Shown here: positions 9,676 through 18,372 of the stretch, one piece after another | How the letters are laid out: every line of letters begins with the position of its first letter | Numbering within the stretch: the stretch's first letter is position 1 | Source of the DNA: Hoeflea sp. IMCC20628 | GTDB lineage: Bacteria > Pseudomonadota > Alphaproteobacteria > Rhizobiales > Rhizobiaceae | Reading direction: 5' to 3' | Length of the DNA stretch: 64,000 nt | Assembly (NCBI RefSeq): GCF_001011155.1 | Contig: NZ_CP011479.1 | Span: 2,932,501-2,996,500 of the forward strand | Translations under genes and position numbers: made by a program | Notes under the pieces: model-generated | Told to the model about the DNA's origin: nothing | Databases searched by the model: none | Seen by the model: only the letters and a program-made list of their open reading frames with translations

Positions 9676-9982
9676 GCAACCACTCCCGGCTTCAAATAAA
9701 TTGGTGTTCCCATGCGCAGGCCAGACCTGCATCGAGATAACCTTAAGCACACCGGCTCGAAAAAGCCACGACAATAGCCTCAAGCCTGGCACTTGGTTGC
9801 AATGCCAATATGCCTGTGTTCACCTGGGTTCACCAAATCAGGAAACAACACCGCACCGACTTTCGACAGTTGTTTATCAAGCAAAATTTTACCATTGCCG
9901 CGCAATAGTCATCTGCAGCACCCAAGCAGATTTTTCGTGGCCTCAGCCTGACGGAATTTGCTTTCACAAGGACTGGCATAGC
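9676..9982. other. intergenic region between divergent lemA and diguanylate cyclase genes
   Basis: These 307 bases carry no open gene. They must hold both promoters, but I could not fit a convincing -35/-10 pair. TCGACA near 9860 with an AT-rich stretch 17 bases later is the only hint for the plus strand. A GTTCACC pair at 9818 and 9828 has the wrong spacing for a LexA box. Confidence 0.5.
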
Positions 9983-11452
9983 ATGAGTAATCCTGAATCC
10001 GCCGTTTTCGATCTTGCACCCGTGGCGATGTGGATCGAGGATTTCAGCGACGTAAAGCAGCAGTTCGATCATTGGCGGGCCGAGGGTGTGACGGACCTGC
10101 GGGCCTATCTCAATGCAGACGTTGCGCGCGTTGCGATGTGCGCAAATCTGATCAAAGTTGTTCAGGTGAATGCCAAAACCCTCGACCTGTTTGAAGCGGA
10201 GAGTTTTGAGCATCTCGTCGATAACCTGCCGGTCATCTTCAACAATGAGATGTTTGAGAATCACATTCACGAGCTAACGGAGCTGTGGGACGGGAAAACC
10301 GAGTTCTCCAGCAACGCGATCAATTATTCGCTGTCTGGAAGGCGCATGGATATCCAGCTCAAGGGCGTGGTCATGCCCGGCCATGAGAGCACGCTGAAGC
10401 GCATTCTGCTGACGACCGAGGACGTCACCCAGCGCGAGGATGCGCGTCGCAACGAGATCCGGAGCCGCCGATATGCCGAGGGGCTGCTTGAACACTCGCC
10501 GGTGTCACTCTGGGTTGAGGACTTCAGCGAGATCAAGCTGTTGATGGAGGAGGTTCGCCATCGCGGCATTGTCGACTTCCGCGTTTTCATCGATGTGCAT
10601 CCGGAGTTTGTCCGTCAATGCATGAGCGAGATCCGCATCATCGATGTCAATCAGGCGACGCTGGACCTGTTCTGCGCGCCGGACCTGCAGACGCTGTTGC
10701 AGCGCCAGGAAGATATTTTCCGCGACGAGATGGAAAAACCGTTCAAGGAGCAACTGATCGACCTTTGGGATGGCAAGTTTTTCCATCATCGTGAGGTTGT
10801 CAATTATGCGCTCGATGGATCAGTGCGTCACATCCTGCTCAACTTCTCGGTCCTGCCCGGCCATGAAGAGGACTGGTCGCTGGTCCAGGTCGCGCTCACC
10901 GACATTTCGGCGCGCAAGAAGGCGGAAGCCTATCTTGAATATCTGGGCAAGCACGACGTGCTGACCAAGCTTCACAATCGCGCATTCTACACCGACGAAC
11001 TCAACCGGCTGGAACGCAAATCACTGCGGCCCGTCTCGGCCATCGCCATGGATCTCAACGGGCTCAAGGAAGCAAACGACCAACTTGGGCACGACGCTGG
11101 CGACACATTGCTGCGCCGGTTTGGCGAAGTGCTGAACGGAGTTGTGACGCGCCCCAATCACGCAGCACGAATCGGCGGTGATGAGTTCACTGTGCTGATG
11201 CCCGGTGCTGACCGGAAAGAAGCGGAAACGCTGGTCGAGATGATCCGCGAACTGCTGCATATCAACAATCAGTTCTACTCCAATGCACCGCTGAGCGTTT
11301 CCTTCGGCCTGGCGACAAGCCGGGATGGCGAAACCATGGAAGCCATGATCAAGCGCGCGGATCTTGCCATGTACGAAGACAAGCGGGCCTTTCGCAGCCG
11401 ACATGCGTCCAGTTCGCGCGGTCAGACGGCAAAACCGATATCCGCAACGTGA
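9983..11452 (+). CDS. diguanylate cyclase with tandem PAS-like modules
   Basis: Makes cyclic di-GMP from two GTP. The 489-aa protein has two related sensory modules of roughly 140 residues, each opening with PVxxWxEDFSxxK and closing with a PAS C-cap (TTEDVTQRED; ALTDISARKK), then a GGDEF domain with an intact RIGGDEF active loop at about 396-402. The product-inhibition RxxD site is absent: the aligned residues read TRPN. No membrane span or signal peptide is seen, so it is probably cytoplasmic. The ATG at 9983 has AAGGA upstream; the frame is open further 5' but those residues look like intergenic sequence. It ends 24 bases before the remnant of the gene split by the IS66 element. Confidence 0.92.
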   Translation: MSNPESAVFDLAPVAMWIEDFSDVKQQFDHWRAEGVTDLRAYLNADVARVAMCANLIKVVQVNAKTLDLFEAESFEHLVDNLPVIFNNEMFENHIHELTELWDGKTEFSSNAINYSLSGRRMDIQLKGVVMPGHESTLKRILLTTEDVTQREDARRNEIRSRRYAEGLLEHSPVSLWVEDFSEIKLLMEEVRHRGIVDFRVFIDVHPEFVRQCMSEIRIIDVNQATLDLFCAPDLQTLLQRQEDIFRDEMEKPFKEQLIDLWDGKFFHHREVVNYALDGSVRHILLNFSVLPGHEEDWSLVQVALTDISARKKAEAYLEYLGKHDVLTKLHNRAFYTDELNRLERKSLRPVSAIAMDLNGLKEANDQLGHDAGDTLLRRFGEVLNGVVTRPNHAARIGGDEFTVLMPGADRKEAETLVEMIRELLHINNQFYSNAPLSVSFGLATSRDGETMEAMIKRADLAMYEDKRAFRSRHASSSRGQTAKPISAT

Positions 11453-11476
11453 ACTGGTCCAGCAGTTTTAAAACAG

Positions 11477-11596
11477 CTATTGATCTTCCAATAGATCCAT
11501 AGGCGGCTCATTCGGGTCGAAGCTGGTTTTCGGTCCCCTGCTGACTTCTCGCCAGACCATGGGTGCAATGAACAATAGAAGTATGATCCCGGGCAA
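11477..11596 (-). pseudogene. 3' fragment of membrane-protein gene split by IS66 element
   Basis: Forty codons including the TAG stop at 11479-11477. Joined to the 5' fragment at 12980-13456 after removing the element and one copy of the target duplication, the frame continues without error: LPGIILLLFIAPMVWREV completes a second membrane span and the protein ends FDPNEPPMDLLEDQ. The intact protein would be 198 aa. Confidence 0.9.
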
Positions 11597-11604
11597 GACA
11601 GCAG
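11597..11604. repeat. target site duplication of the IS66 element, left copy
   Basis: GACAGCAG at 11597-11604 is repeated exactly at 12980-12987, directly outside the two inverted repeats. Eight bases is the usual target duplication of IS66-family elements. An exact pair implies a simple and probably recent insertion. Confidence 0.95.
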
Positions 11605-11619
11605 GTAATTACCCACCCC
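11605..11619 (+). repeat. left terminal inverted repeat of IS66 element
   Basis: GTAATTACCCACCCC; its reverse complement forms the right end at 12965-12979. Transposase acts on these ends. Confidence 0.93.
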
Positions 11620-11650
11620 TGAATTCGTGATTTCCGGTTCTTCTACCGGC

Positions 11651-12928
11651 CTATGCCAGGACGGATGCGATGACCTGGAAGGGGTTTGCGCCTTTGAGGC
11701 GTGCGGTATCGACTGTCGTGCGTATGTTCGCTTCGGCTTGGGCGGCCCACATGGCGCGATATCCGTTTGTCACCTTTCGCTGAATGACCCATGGACGGAG
11801 CTTTCGCTCAGATGTGTTGTTGGTGACATCGACTTCTCCGGGATAGTCGCAAAACGTCAGCAGCTGATCGCGGGCCCGCCCGATCTTGGCCTGGAGCTTT
11901 TGGGCCAGGTCGCATGAAGTCGGGGCGCATAGAAGCCCGGCAAGCTGTTTATCGAATTTGCGCTTCTTGCTTGCGACGGTAGACGCAGCGAATGTGCTTA
12001 TGGCTCTGGCGAAATCAAACACACGGCCAAACCAAAGCTGGAAGCGAAGAGGGAGATCATCCTCGCCATGTTCCAGCGCAAAGGCTGTATCACGCGCCAA
12101 ATGTGCAAGGCAGGTTTGATGTCGATGGCCGTGAGATTGCTGGGCTGAATACCGATCAGATATCCATACCTCGGGGACATGGCCGCCCATGGTCTCGTGA
12201 ACGACCCGTGCTGCACGGGAGTAATCGGGCTGGTGGACAACGGCATCCTTGCAATGAAAAACCCAGTGTTGGGCATTTGTGCCCTCAATACGCACACCGG
12301 TTTCGTCGCTGGCGACAACGCGGGCGGCTCGAAGGCTGGCCTTGGCGGCCTGTGCTGTGGCCTGGAAGCTCGGACGGGAGCGGGCAAACATGTTCATGAT
12401 CGCGCCCTCGCTCGCATGGAGGCCGAAGATATCCATGAACACACCGCTCAGGCGTTCGTAAGACAATGCATGGAAACTCTTGAGGTAGATCGCCAGCGCG
12501 TGAATGCCTGGCCCGAACGGCGTTGCGGTTGCCACGGCAGGTGCGGTGGCTTTTGTCGTCGTGCCGCATTGCGGGCAATGACAGGAAAAACGCCGATGCC
12601 GGGTGACATGAGGACGGATCGCAGGAATATCGATCTCGTCATAGGCCCCGGCCAGCACCATCGTATCATCACCGGAAAACGCATGGCCGCATCTCTTGCA
12701 GGCGGTCGGTTCATGATCGCGAAACATGTCGGCAAAATCCGCCAGCACCCTATTGTGGGGTTCATGCCCGGGCTTGGCTCCACCCGGTCGTGAGTTGACG
12801 CGTTTCTCTTTCTTGTCCGTAGAGGGCGGCTTGGAAGACGTCCGAGAATCCTTGGCAGGCCGTTGGAGCCGAAGCACCATCTCGATCAATTCGTCCTTGC
12901 TCAGCTGCTGCAAATCAGTCCGATCCAT
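11651..12928 (-). CDS. IS66-family transposase (TnpC type)
   Basis: A 425-aa DDE transposase. Order of parts: N-terminal helical segment (DLQQLSKDELIEMVLRLQ) and a Ser/Lys-rich linker (SKPPSTDKKEKR) as in IS66 TnpC; a zinc-binding region with CKRC at 77-80 and CHCPQC at 116-121; then the catalytic core with D208 (SDETG), D258 (SDRYSAQQ) and E374 (NNTSERKLRPW). This is somewhat shorter than classical TnpC (about 500 aa). It is the only gene of the element and starts 51 bases inside the right end. Confidence 0.94.
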   Translation of the reverse strand: MDRTDLQQLSKDELIEMVLRLQRPAKDSRTSSKPPSTDKKEKRVNSRPGGAKPGHEPHNRVLADFADMFRDHEPTACKRCGHAFSGDDTMVLAGAYDEIDIPAIRPHVTRHRRFSCHCPQCGTTTKATAPAVATATPFGPGIHALAIYLKSFHALSYERLSGVFMDIFGLHASEGAIMNMFARSRPSFQATAQAAKASLRAARVVASDETGVRIEGTNAQHWVFHCKDAVVHQPDYSRAARVVHETMGGHVPEVWISDRYSAQQSHGHRHQTCLAHLARDTAFALEHGEDDLPLRFQLWFGRVFDFARAISTFAASTVASKKRKFDKQLAGLLCAPTSCDLAQKLQAKIGRARDQLLTFCDYPGEVDVTNNTSERKLRPWVIQRKVTNGYRAMWAAQAEANIRTTVDTARLKGANPFQVIASVLA

Positions 12929-12964
12929 ATCATCATGGATTCAGACATTGTGGTGCATGGCAAG

Positions 12965-12979
12965 GGGGTGGGTAATTAC
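12965..12979 (-). repeat. right terminal inverted repeat of IS66 element
   Basis: On the minus strand it reads GTAATTACCCACCCC, the same as the left end; after this the two ends diverge. The right copy of the 8-base target duplication follows at 12980-12987. Confidence 0.93.
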
Positions 12980-13456
12980 GACAGCAGTCGCTCCCATGTA
13001 AACCATCGCCGCCAGGAAAACCGCACCAAGGACAAACAGCAGAGCAGCAACAATCCAGAAAACCCAAAGCGCTGTGCTGCCGGAAAAGAAACGGGCTTTG
13101 GGGGCATGGGATGCAATCCGCCTGCAAAGCTCGCGGATAAAGGGCGCGTAACTGTCGCTCCGATTCTCGTAATTGCCAAGACTGACGTAATGGTGGGAGC
13201 GTATTTTAATCGATCGGCCGCCGCGACGGCTTACCTTGGCTTGATAATGGGTTCCTTCGCTGCCTCTGGCGCTTATGGAGTAGCTGGTAAGACGCACCGA
13301 TATGATATCAGCATAGGCAACGGAGTCCGTGCCTGATTTTCCACTCCAGAAAAGCCGGTCAGGCTCGAGCGCGAACAGGGATTCCTTATCCATGAGGCCG
13401 TTGCGCACGGAATGCAGGAGCGCATCCGTTACCAAAGCAGCGGTTTCGGCAGTCAT
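12980..13456 (-). pseudogene. 5' fragment of membrane-protein gene split by IS66 element
   Basis: 159 codons survive, starting MTAETAALVTDALLHSVR at 13456. The visible part has a soluble N-terminal domain (about 125 residues, with LEPDRLFWSG and a beta-rich stretch) and a first membrane span, WVFWIVAALLFVLGAVFLA. In the present sequence translation would run on into the element and stop at 12941, giving 171 aa with a foreign tail VITHPLAMHHNV. The rest of the gene is at 11477-11596. I do not recognise the domain. Its place after glyQ suggests a conserved neighbour of the gly genes, which is inference. Confidence 0.9.
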
Positions 13457-13595
13457 GACGCATCATCTCCCGTCCGTGGACGACAGCAGCATTAGGCCTT
13501 GTGCGCCCTTGTTCCCCTTGGAGCACGGAGGCTAGTCGCAAACTGGAAAATTGCCAAGCAGGGAGCCGATAGCTCGCCGGAGCCGTGCACGCTTG

Positions 13596-14549
13596 CTACT
13601 CGGCTGCCTGCAGGAAATTGGCACCGCCTGCGTCGGTAAGCAGAAATGCTTCACCGCATTGGCGCGACAGGTTGCGCACGCGCAAAATATAGCCCTGGCG
13701 TTCGGTCACTGAAATGACACCGCGGGCATCGAGCAGGTTGAAGACATGGCTTGCCTTGATGCACTGGTCATAGGCCGGCAGCACGCATTTGTGCAGCGCG
13801 CCGGGCTCGGACGGCGCACCGGCATTCAGGATGGCTTCGCATTCCTTTTCGGCGTCCTCGAAATGCTTGAGCAGGATGGCGGTGTCGGCCATCTCGAAAT
13901 TGTAGCGCGAATATTCCTGCTCGGCCTGCAGGAAGACATCGCCATAGGTCACCTTCTCTGCGCCTTCGCGGCCGTTGAAATTGAGATCATAGACATTATC
14001 GACGCCCTGCACATACATCGCCAGCCGCTCGAGGCCGTAGGTCAGTTCGCCGGCTACGGGCGCGCATTCGATACCGCAGACCTGCTGGAAATAGGTGAAC
14101 TGGCTGACTTCCATGCCGTCGCACCAGCACTCCCAGCCAAGCCCCCAGGCGCCAAGCGTCGGGCTCTCCCAGTCGTCCTCGACAAAGCGGATGTCATGCA
14201 GCAGCGGATCGACACCGATGGCAGCAAGCGAGCCGAGATAGAGCTCCTGCAGATTGGACGGATTGGGCTTCAGGATCACCTGATACTGATAATAATGCTG
14301 CAGCCGGTTGGGGTTTTCACCATAGCGACCGTCTTTCGGACGGCGCGAGGGCTGCACATAGGCTGCGTTCCATGGCTTGGGGCCGAGCGAGCGCAATGTC
14401 GTCGCCGGGTGGAACGTGCCTGCACCAACTTCCATATCGTAGGGCTGAAGCACAACGCAGCCATAATCGGCCCAATACCGATGCAGCGCGAGGATGAGCG
14501 CCTGAAACGAGCGGGTGGGCTGCATGTGATCTGGAATGGCTGTGGTCAT
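13596..14549 (-). CDS. glyQ: glycyl-tRNA synthetase alpha subunit
   Basis: Catalytic alpha chain of the alpha2beta2 glycyl-tRNA synthetase. The 317-aa protein has the class II signatures [40 protein letters not shown] and [18 protein letters not shown], all typical. I start at 14549 ([16 protein letters not shown]), where GGA lies about 8 bases upstream; an in-frame start at 14582 would add 11 poorly conserved residues. It is followed downstream by the IS66-split gene, with lemA-aroA-DUF2207-CDGSH-glyS beyond. Confidence 0.97.
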   Translation of the reverse strand: MTTAIPDHMQPTRSFQALILALHRYWADYGCVVLQPYDMEVGAGTFHPATTLRSLGPKPWNAAYVQPSRRPKDGRYGENPNRLQHYYQYQVILKPNPSNLQELYLGSLAAIGVDPLLHDIRFVEDDWESPTLGAWGLGWECWCDGMEVSQFTYFQQVCGIECAPVAGELTYGLERLAMYVQGVDNVYDLNFNGREGAEKVTYGDVFLQAEQEYSRYNFEMADTAILLKHFEDAEKECEAILNAGAPSEPGALHKCVLPAYDQCIKASHVFNLLDARGVISVTERQGYILRVRNLSRQCGEAFLLTDAGGANFLQAAE

Positions 14550-14689
14550 GGCTTTGGTCCGGATGGTGCGCGGTCTCATCACGCCGCGTTTAGGGCGGCC
14601 TTGAAAGTGCGGCGACAGGTGCCACGACGGGTCTGTGTGGTCAAGTCCGCGACACAGACAAGCCTGTCATCGAGCCCAGATGCCGGACA

Positions 14690-14881
14690 CTATTCGTCGG
14701 GCTTGCGCAGCCGGTACTCGCCGGTTTCGGGATCCTCGATCAGCGTGCCCTGGGCGCCGGTTCGGGTTTCCTTTTCCGCGTCCCTCACCCTTGCGTTGAC
14801 ACGCTCGGCTTCGGAGACAAAACGCTTGTAGCCGAGCCAGGCAACCGCACCCACGGCGGCGAGCAAAAAGAATTGCGGCAT
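14690..14881 (-). CDS. small single-span membrane protein
   Basis: A 63-aa protein starting MPQFFLLAAVGAVAWLGYKR: one membrane span followed by a charged helix and a short tail TLIEDPETGEYRL. A clear ribosome site GGGAGAGG precedes the ATG at 14881. Similar small proteins are found next to glyQ in rhizobia, from memory; function unknown. It is 140 bases upstream of glyQ on the same strand. Confidence 0.75.
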   Translation of the reverse strand: MPQFFLLAAVGAVAWLGYKRFVSEAERVNARVRDAEKETRTGAQGTLIEDPETGEYRLRKPDE

Positions 14882-14901
14882 GCTGCGGTCCTCTCCCTAT
14901 A

Positions 14902-14940
14902 GCGCCGCGCATCCAATTGGACGCACACAGGACGCTGTGA
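14902..14940. repeat. palindromic intergenic repeat, copy 1
   Basis: The core TCCAATTGGA (14912-14921) is a perfect palindrome inside a longer imperfect stem, followed by ACGCACACAGGACGCT. It matches copy 2 at 29727-29766 (GCCGtGCGTtCAATTGGACGCACAAAGGACGCT) over most of its length. Similar short palindromic elements are dispersed between genes in rhizobial genomes. Confidence 0.7.
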
Positions 14941-15001
14941 ATCTTTGAATTGATGCTTGTCGCGCTCAAATGAATCCAGTTGAACGCGACATGCATCAGG
15001 C

Positions 15002-15859
15002 CTAGAGCCCGTAACGCGACCAAAGTGCGCGTTCTTCAAGCGTATTCAACCCTGCTTCGCCGATCCCTGCAATAGCACCCGCCGCCATGCCGGCACTGAC
15101 TCCAGGCACACGACGACCGAACAGGCCGCGCTGGGCGCTGACCAGCCGCATCCTGACCTTGTCGCCAAAGCGGGCGCGCAAGGCCGCGCGGATGTCGCCC
15201 AACTCATCAACCAGACCCAGATCCTTGCCGCGCATCCCGGTCCAGAATTTTCCGGTGAACATATCGGGGTCATCGCCCAGACGCGCGCCGCGGCCTTCCT
15301 TGACCAGATCGATGAAGACCTTGTGGATTTCGAGCTGAAGCTCCTTGAGATAGGCGATATCTTCCGGATTTTCCGGCTTGAACGGGTCGAGCAATGACTT
15401 GTTTTCGCCTGCAGTATAAACCCGGCGCTCGACGCCGATCTTGTCTATCAGTCCGGTGAAGCCAAAACTGGCGGAAATCACCCCGATCGAACCGACGATA
15501 GATGATGGATCGGCGATGATCTCGTCTCCGGCGCAGGCGATCATGTAGCCACCGGAGGCTGCCACATCCTCGACAAACATCAGCACCTTCTTGTTCTTTT
15601 CCGCGGCCAGGTCGCGAATGCGCTTGTAGATCAGCCGCGATTGAACCGGAGATCCACCCGGCGAATTGATCATGATCGCCACCGCAGGCGCCCGCTTGTC
15701 TGCAAATGCGCGCGCCAGTAACGGAGCAACGGTGGCGATGTTGAGGTTCTGGCGGAACTGGTTTCCGCCCGCCATGATCGCCCCATGCAGCCGCACCACC
15801 GGGATGACGGTCACATCCTTGCGGAAACGGGCCGGGAAAAATGAATTCAAAGAGACCAT
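15002..15859 (-). CDS. sppA: S49-family signal peptide peptidase
   Basis: A 285-aa serine protease of the SppA/SohB type, which degrades cleaved signal peptides in or at the inner membrane. It has the family start VIPVVRLHGAI, the oxyanion region INSPGGSP, the nucleophile in EDVAASGGYMIAC, and the Lys general base in GENKSLLDPF. Length fits the short, single-domain form. I choose the ATG at 15859 because AGGAA lies 9 bases upstream; the longer frame from 15889 has no site. No strong N-terminal span is seen, so membrane contact may be peripheral. Confidence 0.9.
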   Translation of the reverse strand: MVSLNSFFPARFRKDVTVIPVVRLHGAIMAGGNQFRQNLNIATVAPLLARAFADKRAPAVAIMINSPGGSPVQSRLIYKRIRDLAAEKNKKVLMFVEDVAASGGYMIACAGDEIIADPSSIVGSIGVISASFGFTGLIDKIGVERRVYTAGENKSLLDPFKPENPEDIAYLKELQLEIHKVFIDLVKEGRGARLGDDPDMFTGKFWTGMRGKDLGLVDELGDIRAALRARFGDKVRMRLVSAQRGLFGRRVPGVSAGMAAGAIAGIGEAGLNTLEERALWSRYGL

Positions 15860-15974
15860 AACGAAATTCCTGTTGGCAGCGGCCTGCATTCACGGGGATG
15901 AGCAAGCTTGGAATCATGTATGCACTTTCCGCCCAAGTGCAATGGCGCGAAGCATCCTGACATTGCGGAACACG

Positions 15975-16910
15975 CTATTTTGGCGGCTTGGCCTTGATGC
16001 GACGGGGCCAGGCGGACTGGCCATTGCTCAACTGTTTCATCAGCTCGGAAAGACCGTTTCCCGCGCCGTCGTGAACAACAATCCGGTCGCGAAAACTCAA
16101 CCGGGCGCGGCTGCCCTTGATGGCGGTGACGAGGATACGGATCGAATCATCGCCGTCACGCGGACAGACCGGCGTGATTTCAACGCCGCCGAAGCGTTTG
16201 CCCAGCGCCAGCAGGATATCGGACACCGATTCGGGACGGGCGATGATGGACACCTGGCCACCGGGTTTGAGAATCGCCCCCGCGGTCCGAAGCCAGCGCT
16301 CGAACAGATCATCGATCTCCATGGCATGGGCCTCTGCCTTGAGCGGATCAGGTGTCTGCCGGTCCCTGCCCGAATTGAAGGGCGGGTTCATGATCACATA
16401 CTCATAGGCATAGTCCGGCAGACCGGCGGACCGGCGCTGATTTCCGTGAAGCGCGACATCGGCCTCAATCACCTGCGCCCGGGCCACGAGATGGGCGTTT
16501 TCGGTCAGTACCAATGACCGTCGTGCAAAATCCGCCATGACGGGCGAACGTTCGACCAGAACCACACTCAGGTCCGGCAATCTCGCGGCTGCGGCAAGGC
16601 CCGCAGCACCCGCTCCCGCTCCCAGATCGGCAAGCGCTCCGCGCGCTCCTTCCGGAACGGTCGCAGCCAGCAGCATGGCATCCATCCCGGCACGGTGTCC
16701 CGACCCCAGTGGCTGCAGCAGATGGAAGCCACCATCGTGGAACGCATCAACAGAATAGTCCGGCGAACCGGGCTCCCGGACTGCCCCCGAGGTTTCCAGG
16801 TCATCCCGAGGCTCAGTTTCGGACTTTGCAGAAGCGGGCCGTGCGCCGTTTTGGTCAGGTCGCCGCGTCACTGTCGATCCAGGGCCGGAGCTCGTTTTCC
16901 AATCCGGCAT
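15975..16910 (-). CDS. TrmN6-like tRNA (adenine-N6) methyltransferase
   Basis: SAM-dependent methyltransferase of the group that includes tRNA1(Val) A37 N6-methyltransferase. After a variable Ser/Pro-rich N-terminus it has DAFHDGGFHLLQPLGSGHR, the SAM-binding loop LADLGAGAGAAGLA, and the amino-methylating motif NPPF in YVIMNPPFNSG. With the ATG at 16910 it has 311 aa and overlaps the preceding DUF2007 gene by 56 bases. A GTG at 16871 with GGA upstream would reduce the overlap to 17 bases and is a good alternative. Substrate is inferred from family only. Confidence 0.85.
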   Translation of the reverse strand: MPDWKTSSGPGSTVTRRPDQNGARPASAKSETEPRDDLETSGAVREPGSPDYSVDAFHDGGFHLLQPLGSGHRAGMDAMLLAATVPEGARGALADLGAGAGAAGLAAAARLPDLSVVLVERSPVMADFARRSLVLTENAHLVARAQVIEADVALHGNQRRSAGLPDYAYEYVIMNPPFNSGRDRQTPDPLKAEAHAMEIDDLFERWLRTAGAILKPGGQVSIIARPESVSDILLALGKRFGGVEITPVCPRDGDDSIRILVTAIKGSRARLSFRDRIVVHDGAGNGLSELMKQLSNGQSAWPRRIKAKPPK

Positions 16911-17100
16911 CAATGACGATGCGGCGGGCCTGACCTGCCTGTTGCGGATCGACCAGAATTCGCCGGGGAATGATGCCGACTGATCCCTCGAGAATGCTCA
17001 TGCCGCTGTCAGCGACCATGCAGCCAATGCCGGCATCGCGCATCAGGCTTTCGACAAAAGAAATCAGAACCGGGTCATTGGTGCGGATGAGATCGTGCAT
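16855..17100 (-). CDS. DUF2007 putative signal-transducing protein
   Basis: An 81-aa protein, MHDLIRTNDPVLISFVES..., of the DUF2007 family: a short alpha/beta domain with ECMVADSGMSILEG-like core (here CMVADSGMSILEG) and RRILVDPQQAGQARRI. An excellent ribosome site GAGGAG precedes ATG at 17100. It overlaps the methyltransferase gene that follows and is divergent from the polyprenyl synthase gene. Molecular role unknown. Confidence 0.85.
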   Translation of the reverse strand: MHDLIRTNDPVLISFVESLMRDAGIGCMVADSGMSILEGSVGIIPRRILVDPQQAGQARRIVIDAGLENELRPWIDSDAAT

Positions 17101-17232
17101 TTTTTCTCCTCAGGAATCTTTTGTTGATCCGAACGTATCAGTTATCAACCCCCATCCGCGCCAAATCGCCGCTTGCCGTGTCGGGACGCGCTGAATAATG
17201 TGCCCACACAGACAAAACAGGAGTCCGACCCA

Positions 17233-18249
17233 TTGGGCGTAGTCATTTCACTGGAAGATGGAAAACAAAGAGACGCATCCGTCAAACCGCTGGTTGCCAG
17301 TACCCGCGCCGACATGGAGCGCGTCAACCAGCTGATTCTGTCCAAGGCAGGCTCCGATGTGGCGATGATCCCGGAGGTGGCCAACCACCTTATTTCCTCG
17401 GGAGGCAAGCGACTGCGGCCGATGCTGACGCTGGCTTCGGCAACGATGTTTGGCTACACCGGCGAACATCATGTCAAGCTCGCCACCTCGGTGGAGTTCA
17501 TGCACACGGCGACGCTGCTGCATGACGATGTGGTTGACGAGAGCGATCTGAGGCGTGGACGTTCCACCGCGCGGATGATCTGGGGCAATCAGGCAAGCGT
17601 GCTGGTCGGTGATTTCCTGCTTGGACAGGCCTTCCGGATGATGGTCGAGGTGGGTTCGCTCGAAGCGCTGGACGTGCTGTCGACCGCCGCATCGGTGATC
17701 GCCGAGGGTGAAGTGCTGCAATTGTCGGTCGCCAAGAACATGGAAACGACCGAAGATGATTATCTGGCCGTCATCAAATCCAAGACAGCCGCACTGTTTT
17801 CGGCTGCCTGTGAAGTCGGCCCCATCATTGCCGGCGTCAGCAAGGCAGAGCGCAACGCGCTGAGGTCTTACGGAATGAATCTCGGCCTGGCGTTTCAGCT
17901 TATTGACGATGTGCTTGATTATGGTGGATCGGCCCACGACCTGGGCAAGAATGTCGGCGACGACTTCCGCGAAGGCAAGATCACCCTGCCCGTAGTGCTG
18001 GCCTATCGCCGCGGAACCGAATCAGAACGGGCGTTCTGGCGTGACGCGATCGAGGGCGGAAACAGCGATGAGCAAGCGCTGGAAAAGGCCAAGGGCCTGA
18101 TTGCCAAATATGGCAGCCTGAAAGACACCACTGCCCGGGCCGAACATTATGCTTCCATCGCGCGTGATGCGCTGGCGCCGTTGCCGGACACCGAAGAAAA
18201 GGCAGCGCTGTTGGAAGTCATCGCATTTTGCGTGAACCGCGCCAGCTAA
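17233..18249 (+). CDS. ispB: polyprenyl (octaprenyl-type) diphosphate synthase
   Basis: Trans-prenyl chain elongation enzyme that builds the long isoprenoid tail of ubiquinone from farnesyl diphosphate and IPP. The 338-aa protein has both Asp-rich motifs, LLHDDVVDESD and LIDDVLDYGG, and GGKRLRPMLTL near the N-terminus. The start is a TTG at 17233 giving MGVVISLEDG; AGGAG at 17219-17223 is spaced 9 bases from it, while the longer frame from 17173 has no site. Chain length (8 or 10 units) cannot be read with certainty. UbiA, which uses the product, is at the left edge. Confidence 0.92.
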   Translation: MGVVISLEDGKQRDASVKPLVASTRADMERVNQLILSKAGSDVAMIPEVANHLISSGGKRLRPMLTLASATMFGYTGEHHVKLATSVEFMHTATLLHDDVVDESDLRRGRSTARMIWGNQASVLVGDFLLGQAFRMMVEVGSLEALDVLSTAASVIAEGEVLQLSVAKNMETTEDDYLAVIKSKTAALFSAACEVGPIIAGVSKAERNALRSYGMNLGLAFQLIDDVLDYGGSAHDLGKNVGDDFREGKITLPVVLAYRRGTESERAFWRDAIEGGNSDEQALEKAKGLIAKYGSLKDTTARAEHYASIARDALAPLPDTEEKAALLEVIAFCVNRAS

Positions 18250-18372
18250 AGCGTCTTGAATTGGCTGGACCTTCCGGCCTTGCTGCCCTGCGCCAAAAAA
18301 GCCATTGTGTTGGGCAATTGTACTTCAGCAACTGGCTGAAGCATGGCCAAATTGAACATGAGGCAGGACTTT

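Larger units (their letters stand above)
11605..12979 (-). mobile_element. IS66-family insertion sequence, 1375 bp, complete
   Basis: The ends are inverted repeats GTAATTACCCACCCC at 11605-11619 and, on the other strand, 12979-12965. They are flanked by the 8-base direct repeat GACAGCAG. Only one gene is inside, a transposase of the TnpC type; tnpA and tnpB are missing, as in the ISBst12-like subgroup of IS66. All parts needed for mobility appear intact. The element sits in a small membrane-protein gene between glyQ and the diguanylate cyclase gene. Confidence 0.95.

Noticed and set aside
8305-9699. 464-codon plus-strand frame opposite aroA and lemA
   Set aside because: Its protein is Arg/His/Gly rich with no family features, and the minus strand encodes clear AroA and LemA. 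It is an antisense shadow of high-GC codon use.
9818-9831. GTTC-N6-GTTC as a second LexA box
   Set aside because: Spacer is six bases, not seven, so it does not fit the LexA site.
13746-14831. 361-codon plus-strand frame opposite glyQ
   Set aside because: glyQ is complete and conserved on the other strand; the antisense product has no recognisable motif.
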